Shown: one piece after another, positions 26,984 to 37,707 of the stretch
Numbering within the stretch: position 1 is the first letter of the stretch
Layout of the letters: every line of letters begins with the position of its first letter
Translations under genes and position numbers: made by a program
The notes under the pieces: generated by a model
What the model was told of the DNA's origin: nothing
The model's input: only the letters and a program-made list of their open reading frames with translations
Database searches by the model: none
From: Clostridium saccharoperbutylacetonicum N1-4(HMT)
Lineage (GTDB): Bacteria; Bacillota; Clostridia; Clostridiales; Clostridiaceae
NCBI RefSeq assembly: GCF_000340885.1
Contig: NC_020291.1
Coordinates: 3,223,001 to 3,287,000 of the forward strand
Direction of reading: 5' to 3'
DNA length: 64,000 bases

Positions 26984-27580
26984 TTGATCGTAAATATATC
27001 TGTTTATTCTTAATTGTTACTTATCAAGATAATTTTATTCGAGAAAGATTTTTCGAAATAACAATTTTCAAGATAGTGTCTAGTATCATACGTAACTCAT
27101 CTTTTCCACGAATATTTAGAATTACTAATTTTTTTTATGAAATTTAAAGTTATATATGTTCTAATTATCAATGTTCTCATTATTAATTAATGATAATATT
27201 TTTTGCGATTTCTTAAATTGAGATTCAGAAGTAATAATATGTAAAAGGTGCATGTGGTAACATTTATAGGTATGTTTTATCTATAATTATTTTTGTTCGA
27301 AATTTATATACATTTATATACATATATGGATATAAAATGAAAAATATTTGCTGAGATAGTAAAATTTGAGGTTAAAATATATTTAATAATGCGCACTGAA
27401 ATGATTTATTAGAGATTGCAACATTAATGATATGTGTATGGTATAAGTAGATAAAGTCTATAATATTAGTTTTAGTTATTATAAGTAAGTACAAGAAAAT
27501 TGAATAAAAAGTGTATCTAATTGTAAAGAATAAAGATAAATTGTAATGCTACCAATTATATAAGTTGAGGAGTGAAAATT
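26984..27580. other. Gene-free stretch downstream of an orphan promoter
   Basis: About 600 bases, very AT-rich, with no open frame over 40 codons that has a ribosome site. A hairpin-like segment is near 27036-27062. It probably marks deletion of the MarR target, or encodes an untranslated transcript. Confidence 0.45.
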
Positions 27581-28087
27581 ATGTTTAAAGTTGATGAATA
27601 CATAATGTGTGCTAGAAATGGTGTATGTAGAGTTATTGATATAGTAGTTCCGGATATAAAAAGAGATAATAACTCAAGTGAATACTATAAATTGCAGCCG
27701 GTATATGATAATAAGAGTATCGTATATATTCCAGTTAATAGTGATAAGATTATAATGAGGGAACTAATATCAAAAGAAAAAGCTAAGGATTTAATAAATA
27801 ATATTAATTTAATAGAGGATTTATCTTTTGCTGACGATAAGGTTCGTGAACAAAAATACAAAGAGATAATACATACATATAAATGTAAAGAATTAATTAA
27901 GATAGTTAAAACCTTGTATTCAAAGAAAAAGAAAAGTTCTGTGGAAAAAAGTAGAAATACTACTATTGATAATAAATATTTAAAAGTAGCAGAGGACTAC
28001 TTGTTAGGAGAACTTTCAATTTCACTTGATATATCTAAAGAAGAAGTTGAAAATTATATAGTTGAATCTATGAAAAGATATGCATAA
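27581..28087 (+). CDS. CarD-family RNA polymerase-binding regulator
   Basis: 168 residues from ATG at 27581, with GAGGAG 8 bases upstream. The N-terminal RNA polymerase interaction domain (about 1-70) has MFKVDEYIMCARNGVCRV and YKLQPVYDNKSIVYIPV, the CarD/CdnL/TRCF signature. A helical C-terminal domain follows, which in the family contacts promoter DNA. Clostridia usually carry several paralogues. It is monocistronic with its own terminator at 28109. The gene may act on stress or developmental promoters; this is family-level inference. Confidence 0.85.
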   Translation: MFKVDEYIMCARNGVCRVIDIVVPDIKRDNNSSEYYKLQPVYDNKSIVYIPVNSDKIIMRELISKEKAKDLINNINLIEDLSFADDKVREQKYKEIIHTYKCKELIKIVKTLYSKKKKSSVEKSRNTTIDNKYLKVAEDYLLGELSISLDISKEEVENYIVESMKRYA

Positions 28088-28108
28088 ATTTTAGTATAAA
28101 ATATTAAC

Positions 28109-28153
28109 ACGTTGATTGATAGAATTGAGGTTCTTGAATCAACGTATTTTTTT
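28109..28153 (+). terminator. Terminator after the CarD-like gene
   Basis: ACGTTGATT (28109-28117) pairs with AATCAACGT (28137-28145), followed by seven T residues. Confidence 0.85.
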
Positions 28154-28301
28154 GTATTTAGGAATGTGATGAAATTGGATAAGTGGTATAAATTTTAACT
28201 ATAATATAGTATAATAATTGCTAGGCAATAATAGAAAATTATATGAATAATATTTTTATATGTTTTAAATTAAAATTTATAATAGATAAGGAACAGAAGA
28301 A

Positions 28302-29078
28302 ATGGCAAATGAATTAGAAAAATATTACAATAAGTTTTGTGAGGATAAAAGATTAACGAGAAAGTATGCACAAGTTGAGTTTTTAACATCCATGAAGTAT
28401 ATTCATGAATTTTTAGGAAATAATACTGGTGCTAAAATTTTAGATGTTGGTGCAGGAACAGGTAGATATTCTATTCAATTAGCAAATGAAGGCTATGATG
28501 TTACAGCAATTGAACTTGTTAAACACAATTTGGGTATTTTAAAGTCAAAAGGAAGTTCAGTTAAAGCAATGCAAGGAACTGCTTTGGATTTATCAAGATT
28601 TTCGGATAATTCTTTTGATATGACTCTGGTATTTGGACCGATGTATCATTTATATAAATTCGAAGATAAAGTAAAAGCACTAGAAGAAGCAAAAAGAGTA
28701 ACTAAGGCTGGTGGAATTATTTTAGTAGCTTATTGCATGAATGAATATAGCGTAATTACTTATGGCTTTAAAGAAAATAATATTCGCGCAAGTATTGATA
28801 ATGGCAAGCTTAGTAAGGACTTTCATGTAATATCTGAACCAGAAGATTTATATGAATATGTGAGAATTGAAGATATAAATAAGTTAAATGAAGAAGTAAA
28901 ATTAAATAGGATCAAATTAATTGCAGCAGATGGTCCAGCAAATTATATGAGACCTGTTTTAAATTCAATGGATGAAGAAACATTTAAACTGTTTATGGAT
29001 TACCATTTGTCTACTTGTGAAAGACCAGACTTAATTGGAGCAAGTGCACATACATTAGATATTTTAAGAAAAGAATAA
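28302..29078 (+). CDS. Class I SAM-dependent methyltransferase
   Basis: 258 residues. The Rossmann-like motif I is ILDVGAGTGRYSIQLA (about residue 46), with motif II VTAIELV and motif post-I GTALDLSRF; FGPMYHLY is the motif IV region. It transfers a methyl group to an unknown acceptor in the cytoplasm. The ribosome site is weak (AAGGAAC). A terminator-like hairpin follows at 29096, and the next gene converges. Confidence 0.85.
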   Translation: MANELEKYYNKFCEDKRLTRKYAQVEFLTSMKYIHEFLGNNTGAKILDVGAGTGRYSIQLANEGYDVTAIELVKHNLGILKSKGSSVKAMQGTALDLSRFSDNSFDMTLVFGPMYHLYKFEDKVKALEEAKRVTKAGGIILVAYCMNEYSVITYGFKENNIRASIDNGKLSKDFHVISEPEDLYEYVRIEDINKLNEEVKLNRIKLIAADGPANYMRPVLNSMDEETFKLFMDYHLSTCERPDLIGASAHTLDILRKE

Positions 29079-29095
29079 ATATATACATATAATAA

Positions 29096-29130
29096 CTGCC
29101 AACGTTGAAAATATAAATCCTTGTTGGCAG
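29096..29130. terminator. Hairpin between converging genes
   Basis: CTGCCAAC (29096-29103) pairs with GTTGGCAG (29123-29130). There is no long T-run, so termination would be modest. Confidence 0.5.
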
Positions 29131-29191
29131 CTATTGATATATGTAATATAAATATCTAATGATTAGAATCATTAAATTTCATCAATATATT

Positions 29192-30028
29192 CTAATCATC
29201 TAATGAATGGTAAATTGGTATCATATTTTCATAAGTGCAATAAGAATTAAAACCTAATTGTTTTAATTCATTTTTTGTAGCTTCAATATAAGCCCCTAAA
29301 TGTTCTTTTTTATGTGTATCAGAACCAATGGTTAAGATTTTTCCACCAAGGTTTTTATACAATCTTAAAATATCTTTTGATGGTGTTAGATCATTTAAAT
29401 CATAACGGTGTGATGAAGTATTGATTTCAATACCTTTTCCGTCAGAAATGACAATTTTAAGAATATCTGTAATGATAGTTTTAACTTTTTCAAAAGGATA
29501 TTCACTGATTTCATCATATCTCTTAATCATATCTAAATGACCTAAGACGCTGTAATTTTTATAATGTTTAACCAGATGTAATATTTCTTGATAATAAAGT
29601 TCATTATATTCTTTTTGGGATTTCTCACTTTGAAAAGCTTGGTTCCAGAATTCTTTATCATCAACTTGATGGCAAGAAAGTATTATAAAGTCAAAGTTGT
29701 ATTGATTAAACAATTTTTGGAACTTACCAATTGTATGCTTTTGCATACCAAACTCCATTCCTATTTTAATATTAATTTGGTCTTTATATTTTTCTTGAAG
29801 AGATTTTATTTCTTTATAGAACTTTGTATAATCAACATTGGCAATAGGGCGTTCTCCATCGTATTGAATTTTTTCGGGTTTATCCCAGTCTGATTTGACC
29901 ACATAATCTACATGGTCAGTAATACATATTTCATTTAAACCAATGTCTATAGAATCGTTAACTAAATCTTCCATAATATAGGAAGAATCATCACTATAGT
30001 TAGTATGAAGATGATAATCACATAACAT
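29192..30028 (-). CDS. HisJ-family PHP phosphatase
   Basis: 278 residues. PHP motifs in order: YHLHTNYSDDSSY (HxH), EICITDHVDYV, GMEFGMQ, LSCHQVDD, VLGHLDMIKRYD and the final GSDTHKKEHLG. Unlike the PHP gene at 12627, all expected metal-binding segments are present. Such proteins hydrolyse histidinol phosphate or similar phosphoesters in the cytoplasm. No histidine genes are nearby, so the substrate is not certain. Ribosome site AGGAGGTA precedes ATG on the minus strand. Confidence 0.87.
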   Translation of the reverse strand: MLCDYHLHTNYSDDSSYIMEDLVNDSIDIGLNEICITDHVDYVVKSDWDKPEKIQYDGERPIANVDYTKFYKEIKSLQEKYKDQINIKIGMEFGMQKHTIGKFQKLFNQYNFDFIILSCHQVDDKEFWNQAFQSEKSQKEYNELYYQEILHLVKHYKNYSVLGHLDMIKRYDEISEYPFEKVKTIITDILKIVISDGKGIEINTSSHRYDLNDLTPSKDILRLYKNLGGKILTIGSDTHKKEHLGAYIEATKNELKQLGFNSYCTYENMIPIYHSLDD

Positions 30029-30336
30029 AAAATATACCTCCTAGGTTAACTCATATTCTTTTAATTTAACTTAAATTGTAGGTTTATTAATAAAATATCT
30101 TATTCTAGCTAATAAAACAACTATTAGTAATTATAATTTCACAATAAGTTATTTTTAAATTATAGAATGAAAAAACAAGATGTTTTATAAAAAAACAAAT
30201 TTTAAATACTAAGCTTCTGTCACAAAATACTCAAAAGACCACAAATAGAAAGTCGATTATGGTATATTAAGGGTGAGAAACGAAATTAGAATCAAAAAAT
30301 AATGACTTAATTTACTTTAATTAAGAACAAATATAA

Positions 30337-31770
<1,434 letters not shown>

Positions 31771-31792
31771 TAAGTAATATAAAAGAGATTAT

Positions 31793-31829
31793 AACCACTA
31801 ATCAGTTTAAATTTGATTAGTGGTTTTTT
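31793..31829 (+). terminator. Terminator after the GH1 gene
   Basis: AACCACTAATCA (31793-31804) pairs with TGATTAGTGGTT (31814-31825), followed by TTTT. Confidence 0.9.
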
Positions 31830-31877
31830 GACTAAACCTCAAAATTTGTTGTATTGTTAATATAGATATACAATGCA

Positions 31878-32160
31878 AGAATTAGACTTATGGAACAATT
31901 GCCGAAATCAGATACATTTATCTTCCACAGGACTAATGAAATTTTCGCTGGAAGGTTCTAAGTGGAAGGTTGCACCCATTTCTGCATGTTCCTAAAGTAA
32001 ATTTATGACAAGCAGAAAATGAAACAACCTTCAACTAATAACCATCATCAGCTCAATTTCACATGCCTGATTCCAGAAAAATGTATCTAATTTCTAGTGT
32101 AGTGTTACGATTATAATTTCTCAATGATGCATGTATATTCCATTTATAAATTTGATTATT
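31878..32160. repeat. Dispersed repeat element, copy A
   Basis: About 280 bases that recur, at high identity, at 63058-63460. It has inverted segments GAAATCAGATACATTT (31904-31919) and AAATGTATCTAATTTC (32079-32094), complementary at 15 of 16 positions. Nested inside are the pairs AAGGTTG/CAACCTT (31966/32025) and GCATGT/ACATGC (31984/32061). No coding capacity is seen. It lies between a terminator and an untranscribed-looking stretch. It could be a MITE-like element or a structured RNA. The remaining bases to 32401 hold nothing I recognise. Confidence 0.75.
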
Positions 32161-32401
32161 AATTTAGATATCTATATAATGAATGAATTAAATATTATAT
32201 TGAATTTATTTAACAAAGTCTAAATAAATGATAATAATTGAAAAGAGAGGAGGAGCATAAACTTATCTTTAATTTATATATAAATTCTAATTAAGAGTAT
32301 AGTATACAATTCAATTCAAAAAATCTTGAATGGATTTCGCTGTTAGCTGATAATTGAACATTAACAATTGCAATATATATGGATAAGTTTATGAAACGCA
32401 T

Positions 32402-33148
32402 ATGGAACGTGGAATTTTAGTAACAGGTGGTGCTCATGGTATTGGAAAACAAACATGTATAGATTTTTTAGAAGCAGGCGATAAAGTTTGTTTTATTGAT
32501 TTTAACAAAGACTTAGGTGAAGAATTTTCTAAGAAATATGAAAATTTATATTTCTATCATGGAAATGTTTCTAAATCAGATAATTTAAAAGGCTTTGTTG
32601 AATTTGCAAAAGAAAAACTAGGTAGGATAGATGTACTTGTTAACAATGCTTGTAAAGGAAATAAAGGAATTTTATCAGATTTAGATTATGATGGTTTTGA
32701 TTATGTTTTATCAGTAGGGTTAAAAGCACCTTATGAGCTTAGCCGTCTATGTAAAGAAGAACTTATAAAAAATAAGGGGAGAATTATAAATATTGCATCT
32801 TCAAGAGCCTTTCAATCAGAACCTGACAGCGAGGCTTACGCTAGCACAAAAGGCGGAATTGTAGCATTAACCCATGCTTTAGCTATGTCTTTAGGTCCTG
32901 ATGTGTTGGTAAATTGTATAGCGCCAGGATGGATTGATGTTGATGAGAGTGAAAGTTTTAGTAAAGAGGATATTGCAGCATTGCCAGCTGGTAAAGTTGG
33001 GACTCCTAAAGATATATCTAGCATGATTCTGTTCCTTTGTAAGCATGATTTTATTACGGGAGAAACTTTTGTTATAGATGGTGGTATGAGTAAAAGAATG
33101 ATCTATCATAATGATTGGAATTGGAAATATAGTATTGATGATAAGTAA
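32402..33148 (+). CDS. Short-chain dehydrogenase/reductase
   Basis: 248 residues, full length. Cofactor motif VTGGAHGIGKQT at residues 7-18 (TGxxxGIG), NNACKG, catalytic Ser in IINIASS, and YASTK (Tyr-x-x-x-Lys). The C-terminal segment GETFVIDGG is standard. The substrate is unknown. No good ribosome site lies before the ATG at 32402, so initiation may be weak or the start may differ by a few residues. It stands in the same direction as the sigma-54 regulator 134 bases downstream; a link to that regulon is only suggestive. Confidence 0.87.
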   Translation: MERGILVTGGAHGIGKQTCIDFLEAGDKVCFIDFNKDLGEEFSKKYENLYFYHGNVSKSDNLKGFVEFAKEKLGRIDVLVNNACKGNKGILSDLDYDGFDYVLSVGLKAPYELSRLCKEELIKNKGRIINIASSRAFQSEPDSEAYASTKGGIVALTHALAMSLGPDVLVNCIAPGWIDVDESESFSKEDIAALPAGKVGTPKDISSMILFLCKHDFITGETFVIDGGMSKRMIYHNDWNWKYSIDDK

Positions 33149-33281
33149 TGTAGTATAGATTTTTTATGATATTGCCACTGTTATTGGTAAATCGAAATAA
33201 ATGAAGAGCTTAAACGGATATAGTAAGAAAATTACTTGATAAGTTTAAAAAAAATTTTATAGCCATAAGAGGAGTATAACT

Positions 33282-34631
33282 ATGAAATTTGGAGAGTTAA
33301 ATAGTTCTATATTTGATTCCTTGTATGATGGGGTTCTTATTGCAGACAAAGATAATAATGTTGTATATGTAAATCCAGCATATACGAGAATAACTAAAGT
33401 AGAAGCAAAGGATATAATAGGAAGAAAAATTGGAGATGTTAGAATAGGAAGTAGATTGCCAGAGGTAATTAAAAGTGGTGAAAAACTTTTGGGGATTAAA
33501 AGAAGTGTTAACAATGTAGAGTATTTTGTTAATATGGTTCCTGTATTTGAAAATGGAGAAGTTGTTGCAGGAATATCCATTTTAAATGAGATAAATGATA
33601 TTTATAAACTAATGGAGGAATTAAATAATTCCAAGCGGATTATTAAGGATTTAAAGAAAAAGATAAAAGCAAATGATAAGGCAAAATATACTTTTGATAG
33701 TATAATTGGAGAAGATACCAAAACAGAAGAATTGAAGAAGTTTGGAAAGAAAATAGCAAAAAAGAAGGTAAACATACTTATCACAGGAGAAAGTGGTACA
33801 GGAAAGGAGCTATTAGCTCAAGCAATACATAATGGAAGTGATAGAAGAGATGAACCATTTATAGCTATAAATTGTGCAACATTTGAAGCAAATTTTCTAG
33901 AAAGTGAGCTTTTTGGATATGAGGAAGGCGCTTTTACAGGAGCTAAAAAAGGTGGAAAAATGGGGCTTTTTCAAAAAGCAGAAGGTGGAACTATTTTTTT
34001 AGATGAGATTTCAGAAATGGATTATAATCTTCAAGCAAGGCTGCTTAGAGTGTTGCAGGAAAATATTATAAGGCCAATTGGAGCTATTAATGAAATATCT
34101 ATAGATGTTAGAATTATTGCAGCAACTAACAGAAACTTAGAAAATATGATAATTAACAAAGAATTCAGAGCAGATTTATATTATATAATAGCAGTTTTTA
34201 CAATAGATACAATCCCTTTAAGAGAGAGAAAGGGTGACATTGAACCGTTAATAAATTATTTTTTGGGAGAATCAGAACAGAAATTTAATAAGAAAGTTAA
34301 ACTTTCAGAAGAAGCCTTTAATGTTTTGTATAATTATAAATGGGAAGGAAATGTTAGAGAATTAAAAAACATAATTGAGTTTGGCGTTATGATGACGGAT
34401 GAAGCTTTAATAAGAGTTGAACATTTACCTAAAAAGCTTCAAATAGAAGGTATAAAAGAAAGTGTTATAAATGTAAGACTATTAAAAGATGCGGTCAGAG
34501 AATTTGAAGAAAAGGAAATTAATAAAGTTATTGATATTTATGGTAACACATTAGAAGGAAAGAAAAAGGCTGCGGAAGCATTAGGAATATCTCTTGCTTC
34601 CTTATATAATAAAATGCAAAATCTCCGTTAG
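33282..34631 (+). CDS. Sigma-54-dependent enhancer-binding protein (PAS-AAA-Fis)
   Basis: 449 residues. A PAS sensor (about 1-105) begins LNSSIFDSLYDGVLIADKDN. The AAA+ domain (about 145-375) has Walker A TGESGTGKELLAQAIH, the sigma-54 contact loop ESELFGYEEGAFTGA, and the sensor segment ATNRNL. The Fis-type helix-turn-helix at the C-terminus reads KKKAAEALGISLASLYNKM. It should activate the downstream operon, since three copies of one palindrome (34891-35018) and a -24/-12 promoter (35115) lie just after it. The inducer is unknown. Confidence 0.93.
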   Translation: MKFGELNSSIFDSLYDGVLIADKDNNVVYVNPAYTRITKVEAKDIIGRKIGDVRIGSRLPEVIKSGEKLLGIKRSVNNVEYFVNMVPVFENGEVVAGISILNEINDIYKLMEELNNSKRIIKDLKKKIKANDKAKYTFDSIIGEDTKTEELKKFGKKIAKKKVNILITGESGTGKELLAQAIHNGSDRRDEPFIAINCATFEANFLESELFGYEEGAFTGAKKGGKMGLFQKAEGGTIFLDEISEMDYNLQARLLRVLQENIIRPIGAINEISIDVRIIAATNRNLENMIINKEFRADLYYIIAVFTIDTIPLRERKGDIEPLINYFLGESEQKFNKKVKLSEEAFNVLYNYKWEGNVRELKNIIEFGVMMTDEALIRVEHLPKKLQIEGIKESVINVRLLKDAVREFEEKEINKVIDIYGNTLEGKKKAAEALGISLASLYNKMQNLR

Positions 34632-34658
34632 AGGAGAACAAAAGGTTACGCCTTTCTT

Positions 34659-34692
34659 AGTTTACAATTTACAGTGTACAATTTACAGTTTA
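34659..34692. repeat. Tandem heptamer repeats
   Basis: AGTTTA, CAATTTA, CAGTGTA, CAATTTA, CAGTTTA: five period-7 units, the same family as at 14921-14948. Followed by a small hairpin AGAAATGC/GCATTTCT. Confidence 0.7.
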
Positions 34693-34890
34693 GGTAAGAA
34701 ATGCAAGGCATTTCTCTTAATTATTTATTTCATCCTTCATTGTAAATTCCTATATTTTTTTAATTCGAAAAGTTATCCCAAGATTTTGCTTGATTATTTG
34801 CCTAAAGAATAAAAAAGTGAGTCATTATCTTATATAAAGTTATAGGGTAATGGTTTACTTTTTTTATTAATAATTTTTAGAAGAATACTA

Positions 34891-35018
34891 ATTCTAAAAA
34901 TTTAGAAATTATATATTGGAATTCTAATTTATTAGAATAGAGCTATAATTAAGATTCTGTAGACATTTAAATTGTTGTTATATAAGTATTTATAAATAAA
35001 ATTCTAAAATTTTAGAAT
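34891..35018 (+). promoter_or_regulatory. Three enhancer sites for the sigma-54 activator
   Basis: Three 18-base palindromes of the form ATTCTAA-N4-TTAGAAT: 34891-34908 (one mismatch at the last base), 34921-34938 and 35001-35018. Their centres are 30 and 80 bases apart and lie about 130-250 bases upstream of the predicted start point. This matches upstream activator sites. Binding by the regulator encoded at 33282 is inferred from position. Confidence 0.85.
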
Positions 35019-35114
35019 TTTATGTTTTAATATTTAGGATTTTATATTTTTATTAGATTTTATGAATTAGCATTATAACAAGAATTAAAGACTAAATAAT
35101 AAAATAATTATAAG

Positions 35115-35132
35115 TTGGCATAATAATTGCTT
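35115..35132 (+). promoter_or_regulatory. Sigma-54 (-24/-12) promoter
   Basis: TTGGCATAATAATTGCTT: GG at 35117-35118 and GC at 35129-35130 are separated by exactly ten bases, and the flanking T and CA match consensus. The predicted start is near 35142, 30 bases before the operon's first ATG. Confidence 0.9.
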
Positions 35133-35171
35133 TAAATAAAAGTGAAGAATTAAATAAAGGAGATAATATAA

Positions 35172-36509
35172 ATGAAAAGCATTAGAATTGGTGGCGGAGC
35201 TGGATATGGAGGAGATAGGATTGAGCCTGCAGTTGATTTAATTAAGTATGGAAAGCTTGATTATATTATATTTGAATGTCTAGCAGAAAGAACTATTGCA
35301 CTTGGACAATTGCAAAAGCTTTCTGATAATAAGAAAGGTTATAATGAACTTTTGGAATATAGAATGGAAAAAGTATTACCATTAATAAAAGAAAAAAATA
35401 TAAAAGTTATAACTAATATGGGAAGTGCAAATCCAATCTCAGCAATGAAGGTAATAAAAGAAATGGCTAAGGACATGAAGATTAGTGGCATAAAAATAGC
35501 AGCAGTTTTAGGAGATGATATTAGTGATAATATTGAGAAATATATAGAAAATCAAGTTATTGAAACAGGTGAAAAGTTAAAATCAATTTCAAACATTATA
35601 TCAGCAAATGCATATATAGGCTGCAAAGGCATAGTTGAGGCTTTAGAAAATGGAGCCGATATTGTAGTTACAGGAAGAGTTGCAGACCCATCCTTAGTAC
35701 TTGGACCATTAGTATATGAGTTTAAGTGGAGATTTGATGATTATGACTTATTAGGAAAAGGAACTTTAGCAGGACATCTTTTAGAATGTGCAGCTCAAGT
35801 AATGGGAGGGTATTTTGTTGATCCACCTTATAAGGAAATAAAAGATCTTTGGAATTTAGGCTTTCCAATTGGAGAGATAAATGAAGAAGGACATATAGTT
35901 ATTTCAAAATTAGAACAAGCTGGTGGACAAGTTACAGTAGATACTTGTAAGGAACAAATTTTATATGAGATTCAAGATCCAGAAGAGTATTTTACTCCAG
36001 ATGTAATTGCAGATTTCTCTAAAGTTAGAGTTAAAGAAATAGGAAGAGATGAAATTTTAGTTGAAGGTGCAAGTGGAAAAGCAGCAACAGAATTATATAA
36101 AACCAGTGTTGGCTATAAAGATTGCTACATTGGTGAGGGTGAAATAAGTTATGGCGGTACAGGAGCTTATGAAAGAGCAAAAATAGCAGGAGAAATAATA
36201 AAAAAGAGATTGGAATATGTAAAGCTCCCTATTGAAGAATTAAAAATAGATTATATTGGTGTAAATTCATTATATGACTCTAGTTTAAAAGAAAAAGCTT
36301 CTTATGATGAAGTAAGACTTAGAGTTGCAGCCAGAACATTAACTAAAAAGGATGCAATAGTTATAGGAAATGAAGTAGAAGCACTTTACACAAATGGGCC
36401 AGCTGGTGGTGGTGGTGCAAGAAAATATGTAAGAGAAGTAGTTTCAATTGTATCAATTCTAATTCCAGCAGAGGATATAAAAATATCTGTTCAGTATGAG
36501 GAGGTATAA
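35172..36509 (+). CDS. AtuA/DUF1446-family protein, large domain
   Basis: 445 residues. The acyclic terpene utilisation AtuA-type fold starts IRIGGGAGYGGDRIEPAVDL; conserved segments include IFECLAERTIALGQ and GADIVVTGRVADPSLVLGPL. Many AtuA proteins are single chains that also carry a C-terminal domain of about 100 residues; here that domain is a separate gene at 36512. The biochemical reaction of this family in clostridia is unknown. It is the first gene of a sigma-54 operon with ribosome site AAGGAGAT. Confidence 0.85.
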   Translation: MKSIRIGGGAGYGGDRIEPAVDLIKYGKLDYIIFECLAERTIALGQLQKLSDNKKGYNELLEYRMEKVLPLIKEKNIKVITNMGSANPISAMKVIKEMAKDMKISGIKIAAVLGDDISDNIEKYIENQVIETGEKLKSISNIISANAYIGCKGIVEALENGADIVVTGRVADPSLVLGPLVYEFKWRFDDYDLLGKGTLAGHLLECAAQVMGGYFVDPPYKEIKDLWNLGFPIGEINEEGHIVISKLEQAGGQVTVDTCKEQILYEIQDPEEYFTPDVIADFSKVRVKEIGRDEILVEGASGKAATELYKTSVGYKDCYIGEGEISYGGTGAYERAKIAGEIIKKRLEYVKLPIEELKIDYIGVNSLYDSSLKEKASYDEVRLRVAARTLTKKDAIVIGNEVEALYTNGPAGGGGARKYVREVVSIVSILIPAEDIKISVQYEEV

Positions 36510-36511
36510 AA

Positions 36512-36817
36512 ATGAAATTAAGAAAAATTGCACATTCAAGAACTGGAGATAAGGGAGATATTTCAGTTATTTCAGTTATTGTATATGATGAAAAAAATTA
36601 TAAAAAAATTAAAGAAGAAGTTACTGTAGAAAAGGTAAAGAAACAATTTGTGAATATTGTAAAAGGTAAAATAACTAGATATGAAATAGAAAGTCTTGGA
36701 GCTTTGAACTTTGTAATGGAAAATGCTTTAGGAGGAGGAGTTACGCGTTCTTTAGCAATAGATCCGCATGGAAAGTCATTGAGTTCATTATTATTAGAAA
36801 TAGAATTAAGTGATTAA
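36512..36817 (+). CDS. AtuA-type small domain as separate protein
   Basis: 101 residues, the C-terminal ferredoxin-fold module of AtuA-like proteins. It contains the conserved stretch KIAHSRTGDKGDISVISV and a Gly-rich GALNFVMENALGGGVT. The start lies two bases after the large subunit stop, behind GAGGTA, so the two are translated together and should form one complex. The molecular role is unknown. Confidence 0.85.
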   Translation: MKLRKIAHSRTGDKGDISVISVIVYDEKNYKKIKEEVTVEKVKKQFVNIVKGKITRYEIESLGALNFVMENALGGGVTRSLAIDPHGKSLSSLLLEIELSD

Positions 36818-36908
36818 ATAAAATTTTGAATAATTAATAACAGTTATTATAGCTAATATATAATATTTTGATTTTATTTGAGCTTGCTATAATATTGGAG
36901 GAAATAAT

Positions 36909-37670
36909 ATGAATTTAATTATTAATGCAGATGACTTTGGTTTAACATTAGGTGTATCTAAAGGAATAATTACGGGAATGAAAGAAGGAATAATAACAGA
37001 TACCTCAGCAATGGTTAATTCAAAAGATTTTGACACAAGTGTCTTGTTAGCTAAGGAAGCTGGAATAGAAACAATGGGAGTTCATTTAAATATTACAGCC
37101 CTTAGACCTGTAAGTAAAATAGAGGAAGTAAAGAGTATAGTAGATTCCAATGGATTCTTTTACAAAAATCCTAATATTATTCCAACACCATACAATTACA
37201 TAGAAATAGAAAATGAACTTAAGGAACAAATTAAAAAGTTTTTAAAAACAGGTCTTGGGCTTGATCATTTAGATGTTCATCATGGATTCAATACAATAGA
37301 TAAAAAAATATTTAAAATTATACTCGATTTAGCTGAAAAATATAAAATACCTTTAAGAAGAAATACAGATAAGTTTGAAAATACAAAAGAAAAGACAGTA
37401 ATAATGACTCAATATTTCAATAAGGAATTTTATAATGAGAATGCTAATGAAGATGGACTAAAAGATATATTAAATAAGTATAAAGATAGTAAATCTACCT
37501 TGGAAATAATGACACATCCGGGATTTGTAGATGAAGATTTAAAAAATATATCAAGCTATAATATAAACCGTAAAAAGGAATTAGAGGTATTAACTAGTGA
37601 TGAAATAAAAGAATTTTTAATAAACAATGATATAAAATTAATTAGTTACAAGCTGTTAAGTAAATTATAA
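36909..37670 (+). CDS. ChbG/YdjC-family deacetylase
   Basis: 253 residues. Metal-binding and catalytic segments of the family are visible: INADDFGLTLGVSKGI at the start, GVHLNITALRPV, LDHLDVHHGF, and MTHPGFVDEDL. ChbG removes the N-acetyl group from chitobiose-type disaccharides or their phosphates. Together with the EIIC gene downstream this suggests a phosphorylated acetylated sugar as substrate, but the ligand is not known. Ribosome site GGAGGAAA precedes ATG. Confidence 0.88.
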   Translation: MNLIINADDFGLTLGVSKGIITGMKEGIITDTSAMVNSKDFDTSVLLAKEAGIETMGVHLNITALRPVSKIEEVKSIVDSNGFFYKNPNIIPTPYNYIEIENELKEQIKKFLKTGLGLDHLDVHHGFNTIDKKIFKIILDLAEKYKIPLRRNTDKFENTKEKTVIMTQYFNKEFYNENANEDGLKDILNKYKDSKSTLEIMTHPGFVDEDLKNISSYNINRKKELEVLTSDEIKEFLINNDIKLISYKLLSKL

Positions 37671-37707
37671 AAGTTATGAAATTATACTAAAGCATGGGGG
37701 AATATAA

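Noticed and set aside
34594..34812. Small open frame after the sigma-54 activator
   Set aside because: It overlaps the end of the activator gene and runs through repeats and a hairpin; no ribosome site or coding character.
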